The notes beneath the pieces were generated by a model. The model was given only the letters and a program-made list of their open reading frames with translations, was not told the DNA's origin and did no database searches. DNA of 64,000 nucleotides from JALYXV01 sp963791545 (lineage in GTDB: Bacteria; Actinomycetota; Acidimicrobiia; Acidimicrobiales; Palsa-688): positions 124,001 through 188,000 of the forward strand of contig CAWBSR010000007.1 in assembly GCA_963791545.1 (NCBI GenBank), in the 5' to 3' direction. The position numbers and the translations under genes are program-made. Position 1 is the first letter of the stretch, and the number at the start of each line of letters is the position of its first letter. Shown in pieces: positions 34,178-43,630 of this stretch.

Positions 34178-35830
34178 GTGAGTCGCCAGAGTTTGACGAA
34201 GGCCCATGAGAAGATCAAAGAGTTGTCGTGGGAGCCGACGTTCGCGACGCCGGCGCTGAAGTACGTGACCGACTACACGTTCGAACACGCCCCCAAGAAG
34301 GACCCCCTGAAGCAGGTTCTGCGTTCCTACTTCCCGATGGTGGAGGAGAAGGACCAGCGGGTCTTCGGCGCCATGGACGGCGCCATCCGGGGCAACATGT
34401 TCCGCCAGGTCCAAGAGCGGTGGATGGAGTGGCAGAAGCTGTTCCTGTCCATCATCCCCTTCCCCGAGATCTCCGCCGCCCGGGCCATGCCGCTGGCGAT
34501 CAGCGCCGTGCCCAGCCCCGAGATCCACAACGGCCTGGCCGTGCAGATGATCGACGAGGTCCGCCACTCGACCATCCAGCAGAACCTCAAGCGGCTGTAC
34601 ATGAACCACTACATCGACCCGGCCGGCTTCGACGGATCGCTGCGTTTCTTCCACAGCGACTACTGCGGGACCATCGGGCGGCAGTTCGCCGAGGGCTTCA
34701 TCACCGGCGACGCCATCACGGCGGCCAACATCTACCTGACGATCGTGGCCGAGACGGCGTTTACCAACACGCTGTTCGTGGCCATGCCCGCCGAGGCGGC
34801 GGCGAACGGGGACTACCTCCTGCCGACGGTGTTCCACTCCGTCCAGTCCGACGAGTCCCGCCATATCAGCAACGGCTACTCGATCCTTCTCATGGCGCTG
34901 GCCGACGAGGACAACCGCAAGCTGCTCGAGCGGGACCTGCGCTACGCCTGGTGGAACAACCACCGGGTGGTGGACGCCGCGATCGGCACCTTTATCGAGT
35001 ACGGCACCAAGGACCGGCGCAAGGACCGCGAGAGCTACGCCGAGATGTGGCGGCGGTGGATCTACGACGATTACTACCGCAGCTATTTGGTGCCCCTGGA
35101 GAAGTACGGCCTGGTGATCCCCCACGACCTCGTCGAAGAGGCGTGGAACCAGATCTGGAACAAGGGCTATGTCCACGAGGTGGCCCAGTTCTTCGCGACC
35201 GGCTGGGAGGTCAACTACTGGCGCATCGACGGGATGACCGACGAGGACTTCGACTGGTTCGAGTACAAGTACCCGGGCTGGTACAACAAGTACGGCAAGT
35301 GGTGGGAGTCCTACAACCGCCTGAAGTACCCGGGCGCAGACCACGGGCCCATCGTCTTCGAGGACGTCAACTATCAATACCCCCACCGCTGCTGGACGTG
35401 CATGGTCCCCTGCCTGGTGCGGGAGGACATGGTGATGGACGAGGTCGACGGCCAGGTCCGCACCTACTGCTCGGAGCCGTGCTGGTGGACCGACAAGCAC
35501 GCCTTCCGGCCCGAGTTCGAGGGCCGCGCCACGCCGTCGATGGGAAGACTGGTGGGCAAGCGGGAGTGGGAGACGCTCTACGACGGCTGGGACTTGGCCG
35601 ACGTCTGCACCGACATGGGCATCGTCCGCGACGATGGCAAGACGCTGATCCCCCAGCCCCACCTCGACCTGGACGATCCGAAGAAGCTCTGGACGCTGGA
35701 CGACTTCCGCGGTAATCCCTTCGGTAGCCCCAACATCGCCTTGAACAACATGTCTCCGAAGGAGCGCGAGGAGTTCGCCGTTCAGTACCGCAAGGGCGGT
35801 CCTGCCGGCCGGCCGGCACCCGCGGCCTAG
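34178..35830 (+). CDS. prmA: Soluble diiron monooxygenase, hydroxylase large subunit
   Basis: This is the catalytic alpha subunit of a propane/methane-monooxygenase-type enzyme, 550 residues, matching PrmA/MimA length. The two diiron EXXH motifs are MIDEVRHS (E127/H130) and QSDESRHIS (E226/H229). The bridging glutamate of the second half is in TIVAETAFTN (E192). The C-terminal block RCWTCMVPC...YCSEPCWWTD with conserved cysteines is typical of this subgroup. The GTG at 34178 has GAGGAGG upstream. Gene order supports propane 2-monooxygenase; the substrate itself is inferred. Confidence 0.93.
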   Translation: MSRQSLTKAHEKIKELSWEPTFATPALKYVTDYTFEHAPKKDPLKQVLRSYFPMVEEKDQRVFGAMDGAIRGNMFRQVQERWMEWQKLFLSIIPFPEISAARAMPLAISAVPSPEIHNGLAVQMIDEVRHSTIQQNLKRLYMNHYIDPAGFDGSLRFFHSDYCGTIGRQFAEGFITGDAITAANIYLTIVAETAFTNTLFVAMPAEAAANGDYLLPTVFHSVQSDESRHISNGYSILLMALADEDNRKLLERDLRYAWWNNHRVVDAAIGTFIEYGTKDRRKDRESYAEMWRRWIYDDYYRSYLVPLEKYGLVIPHDLVEEAWNQIWNKGYVHEVAQFFATGWEVNYWRIDGMTDEDFDWFEYKYPGWYNKYGKWWESYNRLKYPGADHGPIVFEDVNYQYPHRCWTCMVPCLVREDMVMDEVDGQVRTYCSEPCWWTDKHAFRPEFEGRATPSMGRLVGKREWETLYDGWDLADVCTDMGIVRDDGKTLIPQPHLDLDDPKKLWTLDDFRGNPFGSPNIALNNMSPKEREEFAVQYRKGGPAGRPAPAA

Positions 35831-35843
35831 GAATACCCGACAA

Positions 35844-35874
35844 CCCCGGGGGCGGGCGGGGCCCGCCCCCGGGG
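35844..35874 (+). promoter_or_regulatory. Perfect 14-bp hairpin between prmA and prmB
   Basis: CCCCGGGGGCGGGC and its exact reverse complement flank a 3-base GGG loop. There is no T-run, so it is not a classic intrinsic terminator. It lies 14 bases after the prmA stop in an 84-bp gap, the longest untranslated gap among the four monooxygenase genes. It may stabilise the prmA 3' end or attenuate downstream expression. Confidence 0.7.
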
Positions 35875-35914
35875 GGCCTGGTAAAGCGCGCGATCAGACA
35901 GGGAACGGAAGGCA

Positions 35915-36964
35915 GTGGGAGCCAAACACAACGTGCGTTTTGAGCCGGTCGGCCTCGAGATCGAAGCCGATGAGGACGAAACCGTCCTCGACGCCGCCTT
36001 TCGGCAAGGCGTCATGCTCATGCACGGCTGCAAAGAAGGCCAGTGCTCGGCGTGCAAGTCCTTCCTTCTCGATGGCGATCTGGACATGGACCGGTACTCG
36101 ACATTCGCCTTGGCCGACTACGAGCGCGATGAGGGCTACGTCCTGCTCTGTCGCTCTCACGCCTACAGCGATCTCCAGGTGGAACTCATCAACTTCGATG
36201 AGGAGATGCTCCACTCGGGAGTGCCGATCCAGGTCATCCAGACCCGGGTTGAGTCGATCGAGCGCCTGACCCACGACATGCGCCGGCTGGTCCTGACCCT
36301 GGTGGACCCGCCGGAAATGGCCTTCAACCCGGGGCAGTACGTCGACATCACCATCCCGGGAACGGAAAAGACCCGGTCGTTCTCGATGGCGAATACCCCC
36401 TCGACCGATGATCGCCTCGAATTCATCATCCGGCTCTATCCCAACGGTCACTTCTCCGGCCTGCTGGACGGAGGCCTGAAGCCGGGCGACCCGCTAAAGG
36501 TGAAGGGCCCCTACGGCGTATTCACGCTACGGGACCACCCCGACCGCGACCTCATCTTCATCGGAGGAGGCGCCGGCATGGCCCCCATCTTGTGCTTGCT
36601 GCGCTCAATGGCCGAAAGCGGCTCGACCCGACGGGCCACCTATTACTACGGCGCCCGGGGCCGACGGGACCTCTGCTACCTGGAGGAGATGGAGAAACTG
36701 ACGCATCGTCTGCCCGGGTTCCGCTTTGTCGCCGCCCTTTCGGAACCGGGCGTCGACGAGGAGTGGGATGGCGAAGTCGGGATGATCACCGATGTCGTGA
36801 AAAGCGGGGAGGACAGCCTGGCCAATACCGACGCCTACCTGTGCGGCCCGCCACCCATGATCGACGCGGCCATACCGGTGCTGGTCGGCCTCGGCGTTGA
36901 TGCCGGCCACATCTTGTTCGACAAATTCACTGTAAGTGCGGATCAGGAGGGAGACACACGATAG
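35915..36964 (+). CDS. prmB: Monooxygenase NADH reductase (2Fe-2S/FAD)
   Basis: An N-terminal plant-type ferredoxin domain has the cluster cysteines in HGCKEGQCSACKS and LLCRSH. The FAD-binding block is TRSFSMANTPS and the NAD-binding block is FIGGGAGMAPILCLLRSM; CGPPPMIDA near the end is also typical. It passes electrons from NADH to the diiron site. Length (349) is normal for PrmB/MmoC. The start is a GTG at 35915 with GGAACGGAAGG upstream. Confidence 0.92.
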   Translation: MGAKHNVRFEPVGLEIEADEDETVLDAAFRQGVMLMHGCKEGQCSACKSFLLDGDLDMDRYSTFALADYERDEGYVLLCRSHAYSDLQVELINFDEEMLHSGVPIQVIQTRVESIERLTHDMRRLVLTLVDPPEMAFNPGQYVDITIPGTEKTRSFSMANTPSTDDRLEFIIRLYPNGHFSGLLDGGLKPGDPLKVKGPYGVFTLRDHPDRDLIFIGGGAGMAPILCLLRSMAESGSTRRATYYYGARGRRDLCYLEEMEKLTHRLPGFRFVAALSEPGVDEEWDGEVGMITDVVKSGEDSLANTDAYLCGPPPMIDAAIPVLVGLGVDAGHILFDKFTVSADQEGDTR

Positions 36965-36966
36965 TT

Positions 36967-38073
36967 ATGGCCAACTCAACCAAGAAGGAAGATGCCAGCC
37001 TGCCCCGGCCGGTGTTTACCAACGCCGAAGCGGGGGCGCTGGAATTCCCCAGCTCCAATAGCCGGGTGTACAACTACTACAAGCCGAAGCGGTCACGGGC
37101 CACCATGTACGAGGACGTTACCTGCGAGGTGCAGCCCGACCCGGCCCACTACCTGTCCCAGGACTGGGTCTACGCCTTCCACGATGGCGTGGCTGGCTTC
37201 CCTGCCAGCTGGACGGCGCTGAAGTCCTCCAACTGGCACGAGTTCCGCGACCCCAACGAGGAGTGGGAGCGGACGATCTACTACAACAACGCCAACGTGG
37301 TGAGGCAGATCAGCCAGAATATCGCCAACGCCACTGAGACCAAAGCCTTTTCCCGCTGGGATCCGAGCTGGGTCAAGGTGGTCGAGCGCCATGTCGGTGC
37401 CTTCATGCACGCCGAGCATGGACTGGGCATGCACGTCTTCCTCCCCGCCCAGCGCGACGCTCCGACCAACATGCACAACAACGCCATTTGCGTCAACTCA
37501 ATGCACAAGCTGCGCTTCGCCCAGGACCTGGTTCTTTACAATCTGGCCCTATCCGAGGCCCTACCGGATTTCGACGGGTCAGTTCACCGGGAGATTTGGA
37601 TGGAGGACCCCGCCTGGCAGCCCACCCGGGAGAACGTGGAGCGGATCACGGGCATCCGGGACTGGGCGGAAGCGGTGTTCGTGGCCAACTGCATCTACGA
37701 GCCGTTGGTTGGCGAGCTCTTCCGGAGCCAGTTCGTGATGCAGGTGGCCGCCTCCCATGGGGACTACACCACCCCGAGCGTGGTGGGTGCCGGAGAGAGT
37801 GACTACTTCCGGGACCTGCGCTACACCGTCGATATGTTCGGGCTGCTGGTCAACGATCCTGAGCATGGTGGGGAGAACAAGGCCCTCCTGCAGGACATCC
37901 TGACGCAATGGGTGCCTGTGAGTGTGAATGCCGCCCGCAACCTCCAACCGCTGTGGTCCCAGCCCGGCAACCGGGTGATGCGTTTCGAGGATGGCTTCGA
38001 CTTCGCCAAGCAACGATTCGAACGTCTCATGGCCGGATTCGGCCTCAAGTCGCCAAAGGAGCTCCAAGGGTGA
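36967..38073 (+). CDS. prmC: Soluble diiron monooxygenase, hydroxylase small subunit
   Basis: This 368-residue protein is the beta subunit of the hydroxylase. Recognisable stretches are PDPAHYLSQDWVYAFHDG and EHGLGMHVFLPAQRDAPT. The beta subunit has the alpha-subunit fold but lacks the iron-binding EXXH pair, as here. It starts 2 bases after the reductase stop and overlaps the coupling protein gene, so subunits are made from one message. Confidence 0.9.
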   Translation: MANSTKKEDASLPRPVFTNAEAGALEFPSSNSRVYNYYKPKRSRATMYEDVTCEVQPDPAHYLSQDWVYAFHDGVAGFPASWTALKSSNWHEFRDPNEEWERTIYYNNANVVRQISQNIANATETKAFSRWDPSWVKVVERHVGAFMHAEHGLGMHVFLPAQRDAPTNMHNNAICVNSMHKLRFAQDLVLYNLALSEALPDFDGSVHREIWMEDPAWQPTRENVERITGIRDWAEAVFVANCIYEPLVGELFRSQFVMQVAASHGDYTTPSVVGAGESDYFRDLRYTVDMFGLLVNDPEHGGENKALLQDILTQWVPVSVNAARNLQPLWSQPGNRVMRFEDGFDFAKQRFERLMAGFGLKSPKELQG

Positions 38074-38420
38074 ACACCAGCTTCGATGTCAACAACACCT
38101 CGTCCAACATGTGCGGTTGCACCATCATGAACAATCAGGATGGATATGGCATCGCCCAGGTGATGCGGAGCAAGCCCAACGTCGCGGTCAGCCTGTTCCC
38201 TTCGATGATCCGCATCGACGCCAAGGGAAGCGTGGAGTTCAATTTCGATGAGATTGGCGAGGCCCTTGGCTATGGGGAGGGTGAGTTCACCCAGGCCAAT
38301 TTCGAGGAGGTCATGTCCACCCACTACGGGCGCATGATCAACCTCGATGACCGGACATTGTTTTTTGCCAACCCGGAGGACGCGGCCGAATACATCGACT
38401 TCGACCTTCAGCCTGTGTGA
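38070..38420 (+). CDS. prmD: Monooxygenase coupling/effector protein
   Basis: The 116-residue protein belongs to the MmoB/DmpM family. MRSKPNVAVSLFPSMIRIDA is the family core, followed by FDEIGEALG. It carries no cofactor and tunes substrate access and electron coupling at the hydroxylase. The GTG at 38070 overlaps the small-subunit stop as GTGA; the longer open frame upstream is a shadow. Confidence 0.9.
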   Translation: MNTSFDVNNTSSNMCGCTIMNNQDGYGIAQVMRSKPNVAVSLFPSMIRIDAKGSVEFNFDEIGEALGYGEGEFTQANFEEVMSTHYGRMINLDDRTLFFANPEDAAEYIDFDLQPV

Positions 38421-38451
38421 GGGCGATCTCAGAGAAAAAGGAGAGTCCGAG

Positions 38452-39438
38452 GTGTACGAGAAGGACGGCGAGCGTTACTTCATCGTGGACGGCCATATCC
38501 ACTTCTGGGACGGCAGCCCCGCGAATCAGGCCAATAAATACGGCAAGGGCTTCATCGAGTGCTTTTATGACTATCACCGCAACTTGAGCCCACCCGAGTA
38601 CGTGTGGCCACTCGACAAGTTCGAGAAGTACGAGGAGAAGGATCTTACCAACGACCTGTTCGACCTGGGCTATGTGGACGTTGCGATCTTTCAGCCGACC
38701 TATCTCTCCGACTTCTACCGGAACGGATTCAACACCACTGCGGACGACGGCGCGGTTGCCGAAAGGTACCCGGGACGCTTCGTCGTCAACGGCTCCTTCG
38801 ATCCGCGCGACGGTGAGCCGGGCCTCGAGGAGTTCGAGAGGAAGGTGGCCCGTTGGGGTTTGCAGGGCGTCAAGCTGTACACGGCCGAGTGGCGGGGCGA
38901 CTCGCGCGGTTACAAGCTCTCGGATCCCTGGGCTCGCAGGTACCTGGAGAAGTGTGCCGAGCTGGGTGTCAAGAACATCCACGTCCACAAAGGCCCGACC
39001 ATCTGGCCGCTCGACCGCGATGCCTTCGATGTCGCCGATATCGACGATGCCGCCACCACCTTCACTGAGCTCAACTTCATCGTCGAACACTGTGGGCTTC
39101 CCCGGCTGGAGGATTTCTGCTGGATCGGAGTTCAGGAGCCCAACGTGTACGGCGGGCTGGCGGTGGCCATGCCCTTCATATACAGCCGGCCCCGGTATTT
39201 CGCCCAGGTGATCGGCGAACTGCTCTACTGGCTCGGTCCCGACCGCCTGCTGTGGGCTAGCGATTACGCCATCTGGCACCCCAAGTGGCTGGTCGAGCAG
39301 TTCGTCGACTTCTCCATCCCCGACGACATGGTGAGCGAGTACGGGCAGCTCACGCCCGACATCAAGCGCAAGATCCTGGGACTGAACGCGGCCAAGCTGT
39401 ATCACCTCGATGTGCCGGCTGGTGTCTCCGCCTCATGA
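38452..39438 (+). CDS. Amidohydrolase (amidohydrolase_2 family) of the monooxygenase operon
   Basis: The metal-binding HxH motif is in IVDGHIHFWDG near residue 13. Further metal ligands probably lie in NIHVHKGP, FIVEHCGLPR and LLWASDYAIWHPKW, which follow the amidohydrolase_2 pattern. I start at the GTG at 38452 with AGGAG about 9 bases upstream; the frame before it overlaps prmD. An amidohydrolase at this position is a fixed feature of mim/prm-type loci. Its reaction is unknown. Confidence 0.85.
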   Translation: MYEKDGERYFIVDGHIHFWDGSPANQANKYGKGFIECFYDYHRNLSPPEYVWPLDKFEKYEEKDLTNDLFDLGYVDVAIFQPTYLSDFYRNGFNTTADDGAVAERYPGRFVVNGSFDPRDGEPGLEEFERKVARWGLQGVKLYTAEWRGDSRGYKLSDPWARRYLEKCAELGVKNIHVHKGPTIWPLDRDAFDVADIDDAATTFTELNFIVEHCGLPRLEDFCWIGVQEPNVYGGLAVAMPFIYSRPRYFAQVIGELLYWLGPDRLLWASDYAIWHPKWLVEQFVDFSIPDDMVSEYGQLTPDIKRKILGLNAAKLYHLDVPAGVSAS

Positions 39439-40205
39439 CGCCAGGTTCAACCGTTACGACCGTCGGCCGGGCCGGCGACAGGGTCGGTTCGCCACCCCAA
39501 CTCATGAGCCGCGTGATCGCAGCTCTGGCTCGTGTCCGGGACCCGGAACTGGACGAGTCGATTACCGGACTCGGCTTTGTCGCCGAGGTGGTCATAGTGA
39601 ATGGGGTGGTCGACGTCGCCTTGCGACTGCCCACCTACTTCTGTGCCCCTAACTTCGCCTGGCTCATGGTCAACGACGCCCAGGTCGCGGTGGCCGCCGT
39701 GGCCGGGGTGGAGCGGGTACAGGTCCGGCTCGTTGACCACTTCGCCGCCGAGGAGATCAGCGCCGGGGTCGGCGAGGGACGAGGCTTCCGCGCCTCCTTC
39801 GCCGGCTTAGCCGACGGGGAACTCGATGACTTGCGGACGTTGTTCCGACACAAGGCCCTGATGGCCCGCCAGGACCGGTTGTGCCGGAGGTTGCTGGCTG
39901 GTGGGGCAGGCCCCATCGAGTTGGTCGGGCTCTGTCTCGGCGACCTGCCCGCCGGTTCCGACACCGATACCTACCTCCAGCGCCGGGCCGAGTTGGGCCT
40001 GGACAGCTCGCCGGGAGCACCGTTCTTGGTGGACGGCGGGGGGGTTCCCGTTCCCCCGGAACGGGCGACCGACCACCTCCGGCGGGTGCGCACCATCGCG
40101 GTGAGCATCGAAGGCAACGCCGGGTTCTGCCGGGGCCTGCTGGCCACCCGGTACCCGGCCACTGGTAACCCGACGACGAGTAACCCCACGAGGAGCGACC
40201 CATGA
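39435..40205 (+). CDS. DUF59-like (PaaD/MIP18) protein of the monooxygenase operon
   Basis: Residues about 20-100 match the DUF59 fold: ALARVRDPELDESITGLGFV and then a CAPNFAWL block with a single conserved cysteine. DUF59 proteins help Fe-S or metal-centre assembly. The remaining roughly 150 residues are not recognised. The ATG overlaps the amidohydrolase stop and the stop overlaps the alcohol dehydrogenase start, both as ATGA. Help with assembling the diiron or 2Fe-2S centre is a reasonable inference. The C-terminus ends in NPTTSNPTRS-type repeats. Confidence 0.75.
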   Translation: MTPGSTVTTVGRAGDRVGSPPQLMSRVIAALARVRDPELDESITGLGFVAEVVIVNGVVDVALRLPTYFCAPNFAWLMVNDAQVAVAAVAGVERVQVRLVDHFAAEEISAGVGEGRGFRASFAGLADGELDDLRTLFRHKALMARQDRLCRRLLAGGAGPIELVGLCLGDLPAGSDTDTYLQRRAELGLDSSPGAPFLVDGGGVPVPPERATDHLRRVRTIAVSIEGNAGFCRGLLATRYPATGNPTTSNPTRSDP

Positions 40206-41236
40206 AGGCCGTCCGTCTCCATCGCTACCGCGAGCACCCAAGGGTCGAGGAGGTGGCCGAGCCCCGCCTCTCGCATCCACTGGATGTCATCGTCCGCATC
40301 GGCGGGGCGGGGCTGTGCCGCACCGACCTCCATATCGTCGAGGGCCAGTGGGAGCAAAAATCCGGAGTCACGCTTCCCTACACCCTCGGGCACGAAAACG
40401 CGGGATGGGTCGAGGAAGTGGGAACGGCCGTGGACCACGTAGCGGTCGGCGATGCCGTGATCGTCCACCCGTTGATGACCTGCGGCTTCTGCCTGCCGTG
40501 CCGGGCCGGCAACGACATGCACTGTCAGGACTCCTCCTTTCCCGGGATCTCTACCGATGGCGGATTTGCCGAGCTCTTGAGGACCAACGCCCGAGCCGTG
40601 GTCCGATTGGACGAAGGCCTGGCGCCGGCCGACGTGGCGGCGCTGGCCGACGCCGGCCTGACCGCGTATCACGCCGCCAAGAAGTCCGTCCCGCTGCTCT
40701 ACCCGGGCACCGCGGCGGTGGTGATCGGCGCCGGCGGTCTGGGCCATATCGGCGTGCAGGCCCTGAAAGCGTTGACGGCCGCCGAGGTCATCGTGGTAGA
40801 CCGTTCACTGGGTGCCCTCAAGTTGGCGGAATCGCTGGGCGCCGACCACGCCGTGGTGGCCGACGGCAACGAAGTGTCGGCGGTCAAGGACCTCACCGGC
40901 GGTATGGGCGCCGAGGTTGTCCTCGACTTCGTGGGCGAGGGGGGCGCGGTGGAACAGGGCCTGGCGATGCTCCGGCGCGCCGGCAGCTATTTCGTCATTG
41001 GTTACGGGGGCGCCGTCCAGATCCCCACGATCGACATCATCTCGACCGAGACCAACATCGTCGGCAACCTGGTCGGCACCTACACCGACCTGGTCGAGCT
41101 CATGGTGCTGGCGGCCCAGGGACAGGTGACACTGCACGTTTCGACCTACCCACTCGACGCTTTCAACGACGCCTTGGCCGACTTGGACCAGGGCCGCCTA
41201 CGTGGCCGGGGCATCCTGATCCCGGCTTCTTCCTAA
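40202..41236 (+). CDS. Zinc-dependent NAD(P) alcohol dehydrogenase
   Basis: This MDR-family enzyme has the catalytic zinc ligands in GLCRTDLHI and GHENAG, and the structural zinc cysteines in TCGFCLPCRAGNDMHC. The nucleotide motif is VIGAGGLGHIGVQAL. Length 344 is normal. In the pathway it would oxidise the alcohol made by the monooxygenase, for example 2-propanol to acetone. The substrate is inferred from context. Confidence 0.9.
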   Translation: MKAVRLHRYREHPRVEEVAEPRLSHPLDVIVRIGGAGLCRTDLHIVEGQWEQKSGVTLPYTLGHENAGWVEEVGTAVDHVAVGDAVIVHPLMTCGFCLPCRAGNDMHCQDSSFPGISTDGGFAELLRTNARAVVRLDEGLAPADVAALADAGLTAYHAAKKSVPLLYPGTAAVVIGAGGLGHIGVQALKALTAAEVIVVDRSLGALKLAESLGADHAVVADGNEVSAVKDLTGGMGAEVVLDFVGEGGAVEQGLAMLRRAGSYFVIGYGGAVQIPTIDIISTETNIVGNLVGTYTDLVELMVLAAQGQVTLHVSTYPLDAFNDALADLDQGRLRGRGILIPASS

Positions 41237-41248
41237 AAGGGGGAGCAA

Positions 41249-41890
41249 ATGGCCAGAACCGATTACGCAATCGACACGCCTACGTCCGTCGTCGTTGAGG
41301 CGGTGATGGCCGGCCCGCTGGCGGGAAACCCCGCCCTCCTCGGGTTACCGGTCTTCGTGGCCGCCTCGATCGCGCTGGCGCTGACGTTCGTGGGCTATGT
41401 ACCCGCTTCCGCCGGGGCGGGTGCGCTGCCCATCATCATATTTTCGACCGGTATCGGCCTACTCATCACGACCATCTGGGCCATTGCGCTGGGCCAGTCG
41501 GCCGTGGCCAGCATCTTCGGGATCTTCTCGGGCTTCTGGCTCAGCTACGCCGCCTTGCTACTCGGGCTGGGGCACAACTGGTTCGGGGTCCCCAAGGCGG
41601 ACATCACCCACACGGTGGCGGCCTTCCTGATCGTCTGGTTGACGATGATCGTGTTGCTGACGCTGGCCATGTTGCGGCTGCCGCTGGCCTTCTTCCTCGT
41701 CAACTTCCTGATCGACATCGCCCTCGCGCTGGTACTGGCCGGTACCGTCCGGGGCTCGGCCAATCTCAACAAGGCCGGAGGCTGGGTGGCCTTCCTGTTC
41801 GCGGCCGTCGGCGCCTACCTCTTTGTCGGGGCGGCCAGTTCCGCGACCGGCGGGAAGGGGCTCCCAGTGGGCCGCCCTCTCATCAAATGA
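41249..41890 (+). CDS. SatP/YaaH-like (GPR1/FUN34) carboxylate transporter
   Basis: A six-TM protein of 213 residues. The family signature NPAPLGL appears as GNPALLGLPVF, and GIFSGFWLSYAALLLG matches the second conserved block. Known members carry acetate or succinate. A transporter of this kind in a monooxygenase operon suggests uptake or export of a short carboxylate or similar product. RBS AAGGGGGAG precedes the ATG. Its stop codon lies in a 17-bp tandem duplication. Confidence 0.8.
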   Translation: MARTDYAIDTPTSVVVEAVMAGPLAGNPALLGLPVFVAASIALALTFVGYVPASAGAGALPIIIFSTGIGLLITTIWAIALGQSAVASIFGIFSGFWLSYAALLLGLGHNWFGVPKADITHTVAAFLIVWLTMIVLLTLAMLRLPLAFFLVNFLIDIALALVLAGTVRGSANLNKAGGWVAFLFAAVGAYLFVGAASSATGGKGLPVGRPLIK

Positions 41891-41914
41891 GCGCCGGCAT
41901 CAAATGAGCGCCGG
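41881..41914 (+). repeat. 17-bp tandem duplication at the transporter stop codon
   Basis: CATCAAATGAGCGCCGG occurs twice back to back. The first copy contains the last two codons and stop of the transporter gene (ATC AAA TGA). The second copy is therefore an untranslated duplicate, a fresh slippage event. Confidence 0.95.
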
Positions 41915-41959
41915 GCCCACCTGCTACCCGACCACCCTCTAGATCGGAGAGAGACAACG

Positions 41960-43630
41960 ATGGCCAAGGAGCTTCGATTCAACGAGGAGGCCCGCCGGCG
42001 GCTGGAGGCCGGCGTCAACAAGCTGGCCGATACGGTCAAAGTCACGCTGGGACCCAAAGGGCGCAATGTAATCCTGGAGAAGCTGACGGGCAGCCCGACT
42101 ATCACCAACGATGGGGTGACCATCGCCCGGGAGATCCACCTGCGGGACCCATTTGAGAACATGGGGGCGCAGCTGGTCAAGGAGGTGGCCACCAAGACCA
42201 ACGACATCGCCGGCGATGGGACGACCACCGCCACCGTGCTCGCCCAAGCCATGATCGCTGCGGGAATGCGGGCAATCGAGGAGGGTGCCAACCCCATGCT
42301 CCTCAAACGAGGCATGGAGCGGGCGGTGGGGCGCGTCATCCCCCGCCTCAACGAGATGGCGGTACCGATCTCGGGGCGGGCGTCGATGGCCCAGGTGGCG
42401 TCCATCTCGGCCAACGACGACACCGAGATCGGCGACGTGATCGCCGAGGCTCTCGACTCGGTGGGACCGGAGGGCATCATCACGGTGGAGGAGCAGCCCG
42501 CCTATGGCATGGAGGTGGAGTTCACCGAGGGGTACAAGTTCCTGAACGGCTACCTCTCTCCCTACATGGTGACCGACGAGTCGCGCATGGAAGCGGTATA
42601 CGACGATCCCTACATCTTGATGACGTGCGAGAAGATCACCACGGCGGGCGAGCTGATGCCGCTGCTGGACAAGATCATGCGGGCCCCTCGGCCGCTACTG
42701 CTGATGGCGGAGACGGTCGAAGGGTCGGCTTTGGGGATGCTGGTGAGCAACCTGGTACACGGCAACTTCCGGTCCGTTGCCGTGCGGGCCCCCGGCTTCG
42801 GACACCGCCGCATCGCCGAGTTGCAGGACGTGGCCGCTTTTACGGGCGGGCGGGTCGTGACCGAAGACGCCGGGCTCAGCTTGTCGACGGTTCTGCCCGA
42901 GCATTTGGGGCGGGCCCGCCGAGTGGTGGTGACCCGCGAAACCACGACCATCCTGGACGGCGCCGGGGCGACCGTCGATGTCAAGAACCGGCTGGACCAG
43001 CTGCGGGGCGAGCTGAGCCGGGCCACCAATCCTCGGGACCAGGACAAGCTTTCCGAGCGGCTGGCGGCGCTGGCGGGGCGAGTGGCGGTGATCAAGGTGG
43101 GGGCTCCGACGCCGACCGAGCTCAAGGAGAAGCAGCATCGGGTGGAGGACGCCCTGTCGGCGACACGGGCCGCAGTCGAGGAGGGAATCGTGGCGGGCGG
43201 AGGAACGGCGCTGCTTCACGCCGAGGATGCGGTGGCGGAGTTGATCGAGACCTTGGACGCGGACTACGCGGCCGGCGCCCGGGTCGTACATGCGGCCCTT
43301 TCGGCCCCGCTGTACTGGATCGCCCGGAATGCGGGCTATGACGCTGCCAACGTGGTATTGCAGTGCCGCAAGATGGCCGATACCGAGGGTTTGGACGCAT
43401 TGTCGGGCGAGTACACCGATCTGATTGAGATCGGGGTGATCGACCCCCTGAAGGTGACCCGTTCGGCCCTCGAACACGCAGCCTCGATCGCGGCGCTGCT
43501 CTTGACGACCGACGCGCTGGTGGCCGAGGAAATGCAGGCCGTGACGGGGGCCATCATGGCGCCCGGTTTCGGTGACCTGGCCGAGGGCCTGCCCCGGGCG
43601 TCGTCGGACGCGTCAACACCATCCCTCTGA
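41960..43630 (+). CDS. groL: Operon-dedicated GroEL chaperonin
   Basis: A 556-residue group I chaperonin. The ATP-site motifs TITNDGVTIARE and DIAGDGTTTATVLAQ are intact, and GIVAGGGTALLHA is in the C-terminal equatorial part. The C-terminus ends LPRASSDASTPSL and lacks the Gly-Gly-Met tail of housekeeping GroEL. No groES is next to it. In mycobacterial and rhodococcal propane monooxygenase loci a matching GroEL (MimG) is needed to fold the hydroxylase, so a dedicated role is likely. Confidence 0.93.
   Translation: MAKELRFNEEARRRLEAGVNKLADTVKVTLGPKGRNVILEKLTGSPTITNDGVTIAREIHLRDPFENMGAQLVKEVATKTNDIAGDGTTTATVLAQAMIAAGMRAIEEGANPMLLKRGMERAVGRVIPRLNEMAVPISGRASMAQVASISANDDTEIGDVIAEALDSVGPEGIITVEEQPAYGMEVEFTEGYKFLNGYLSPYMVTDESRMEAVYDDPYILMTCEKITTAGELMPLLDKIMRAPRPLLLMAETVEGSALGMLVSNLVHGNFRSVAVRAPGFGHRRIAELQDVAAFTGGRVVTEDAGLSLSTVLPEHLGRARRVVVTRETTTILDGAGATVDVKNRLDQLRGELSRATNPRDQDKLSERLAALAGRVAVIKVGAPTPTELKEKQHRVEDALSATRAAVEEGIVAGGGTALLHAEDAVAELIETLDADYAAGARVVHAALSAPLYWIARNAGYDAANVVLQCRKMADTEGLDALSGEYTDLIEIGVIDPLKVTRSALEHAASIAALLLTTDALVAEEMQAVTGAIMAPGFGDLAEGLPRASSDASTPSL

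Noticed and set aside
34049..35662. 537-aa minus-strand frame opposite the hydroxylase gene
   Set aside because: It mirrors prmA codon positions and gives a Val/His/Leu-rich nonsense protein.
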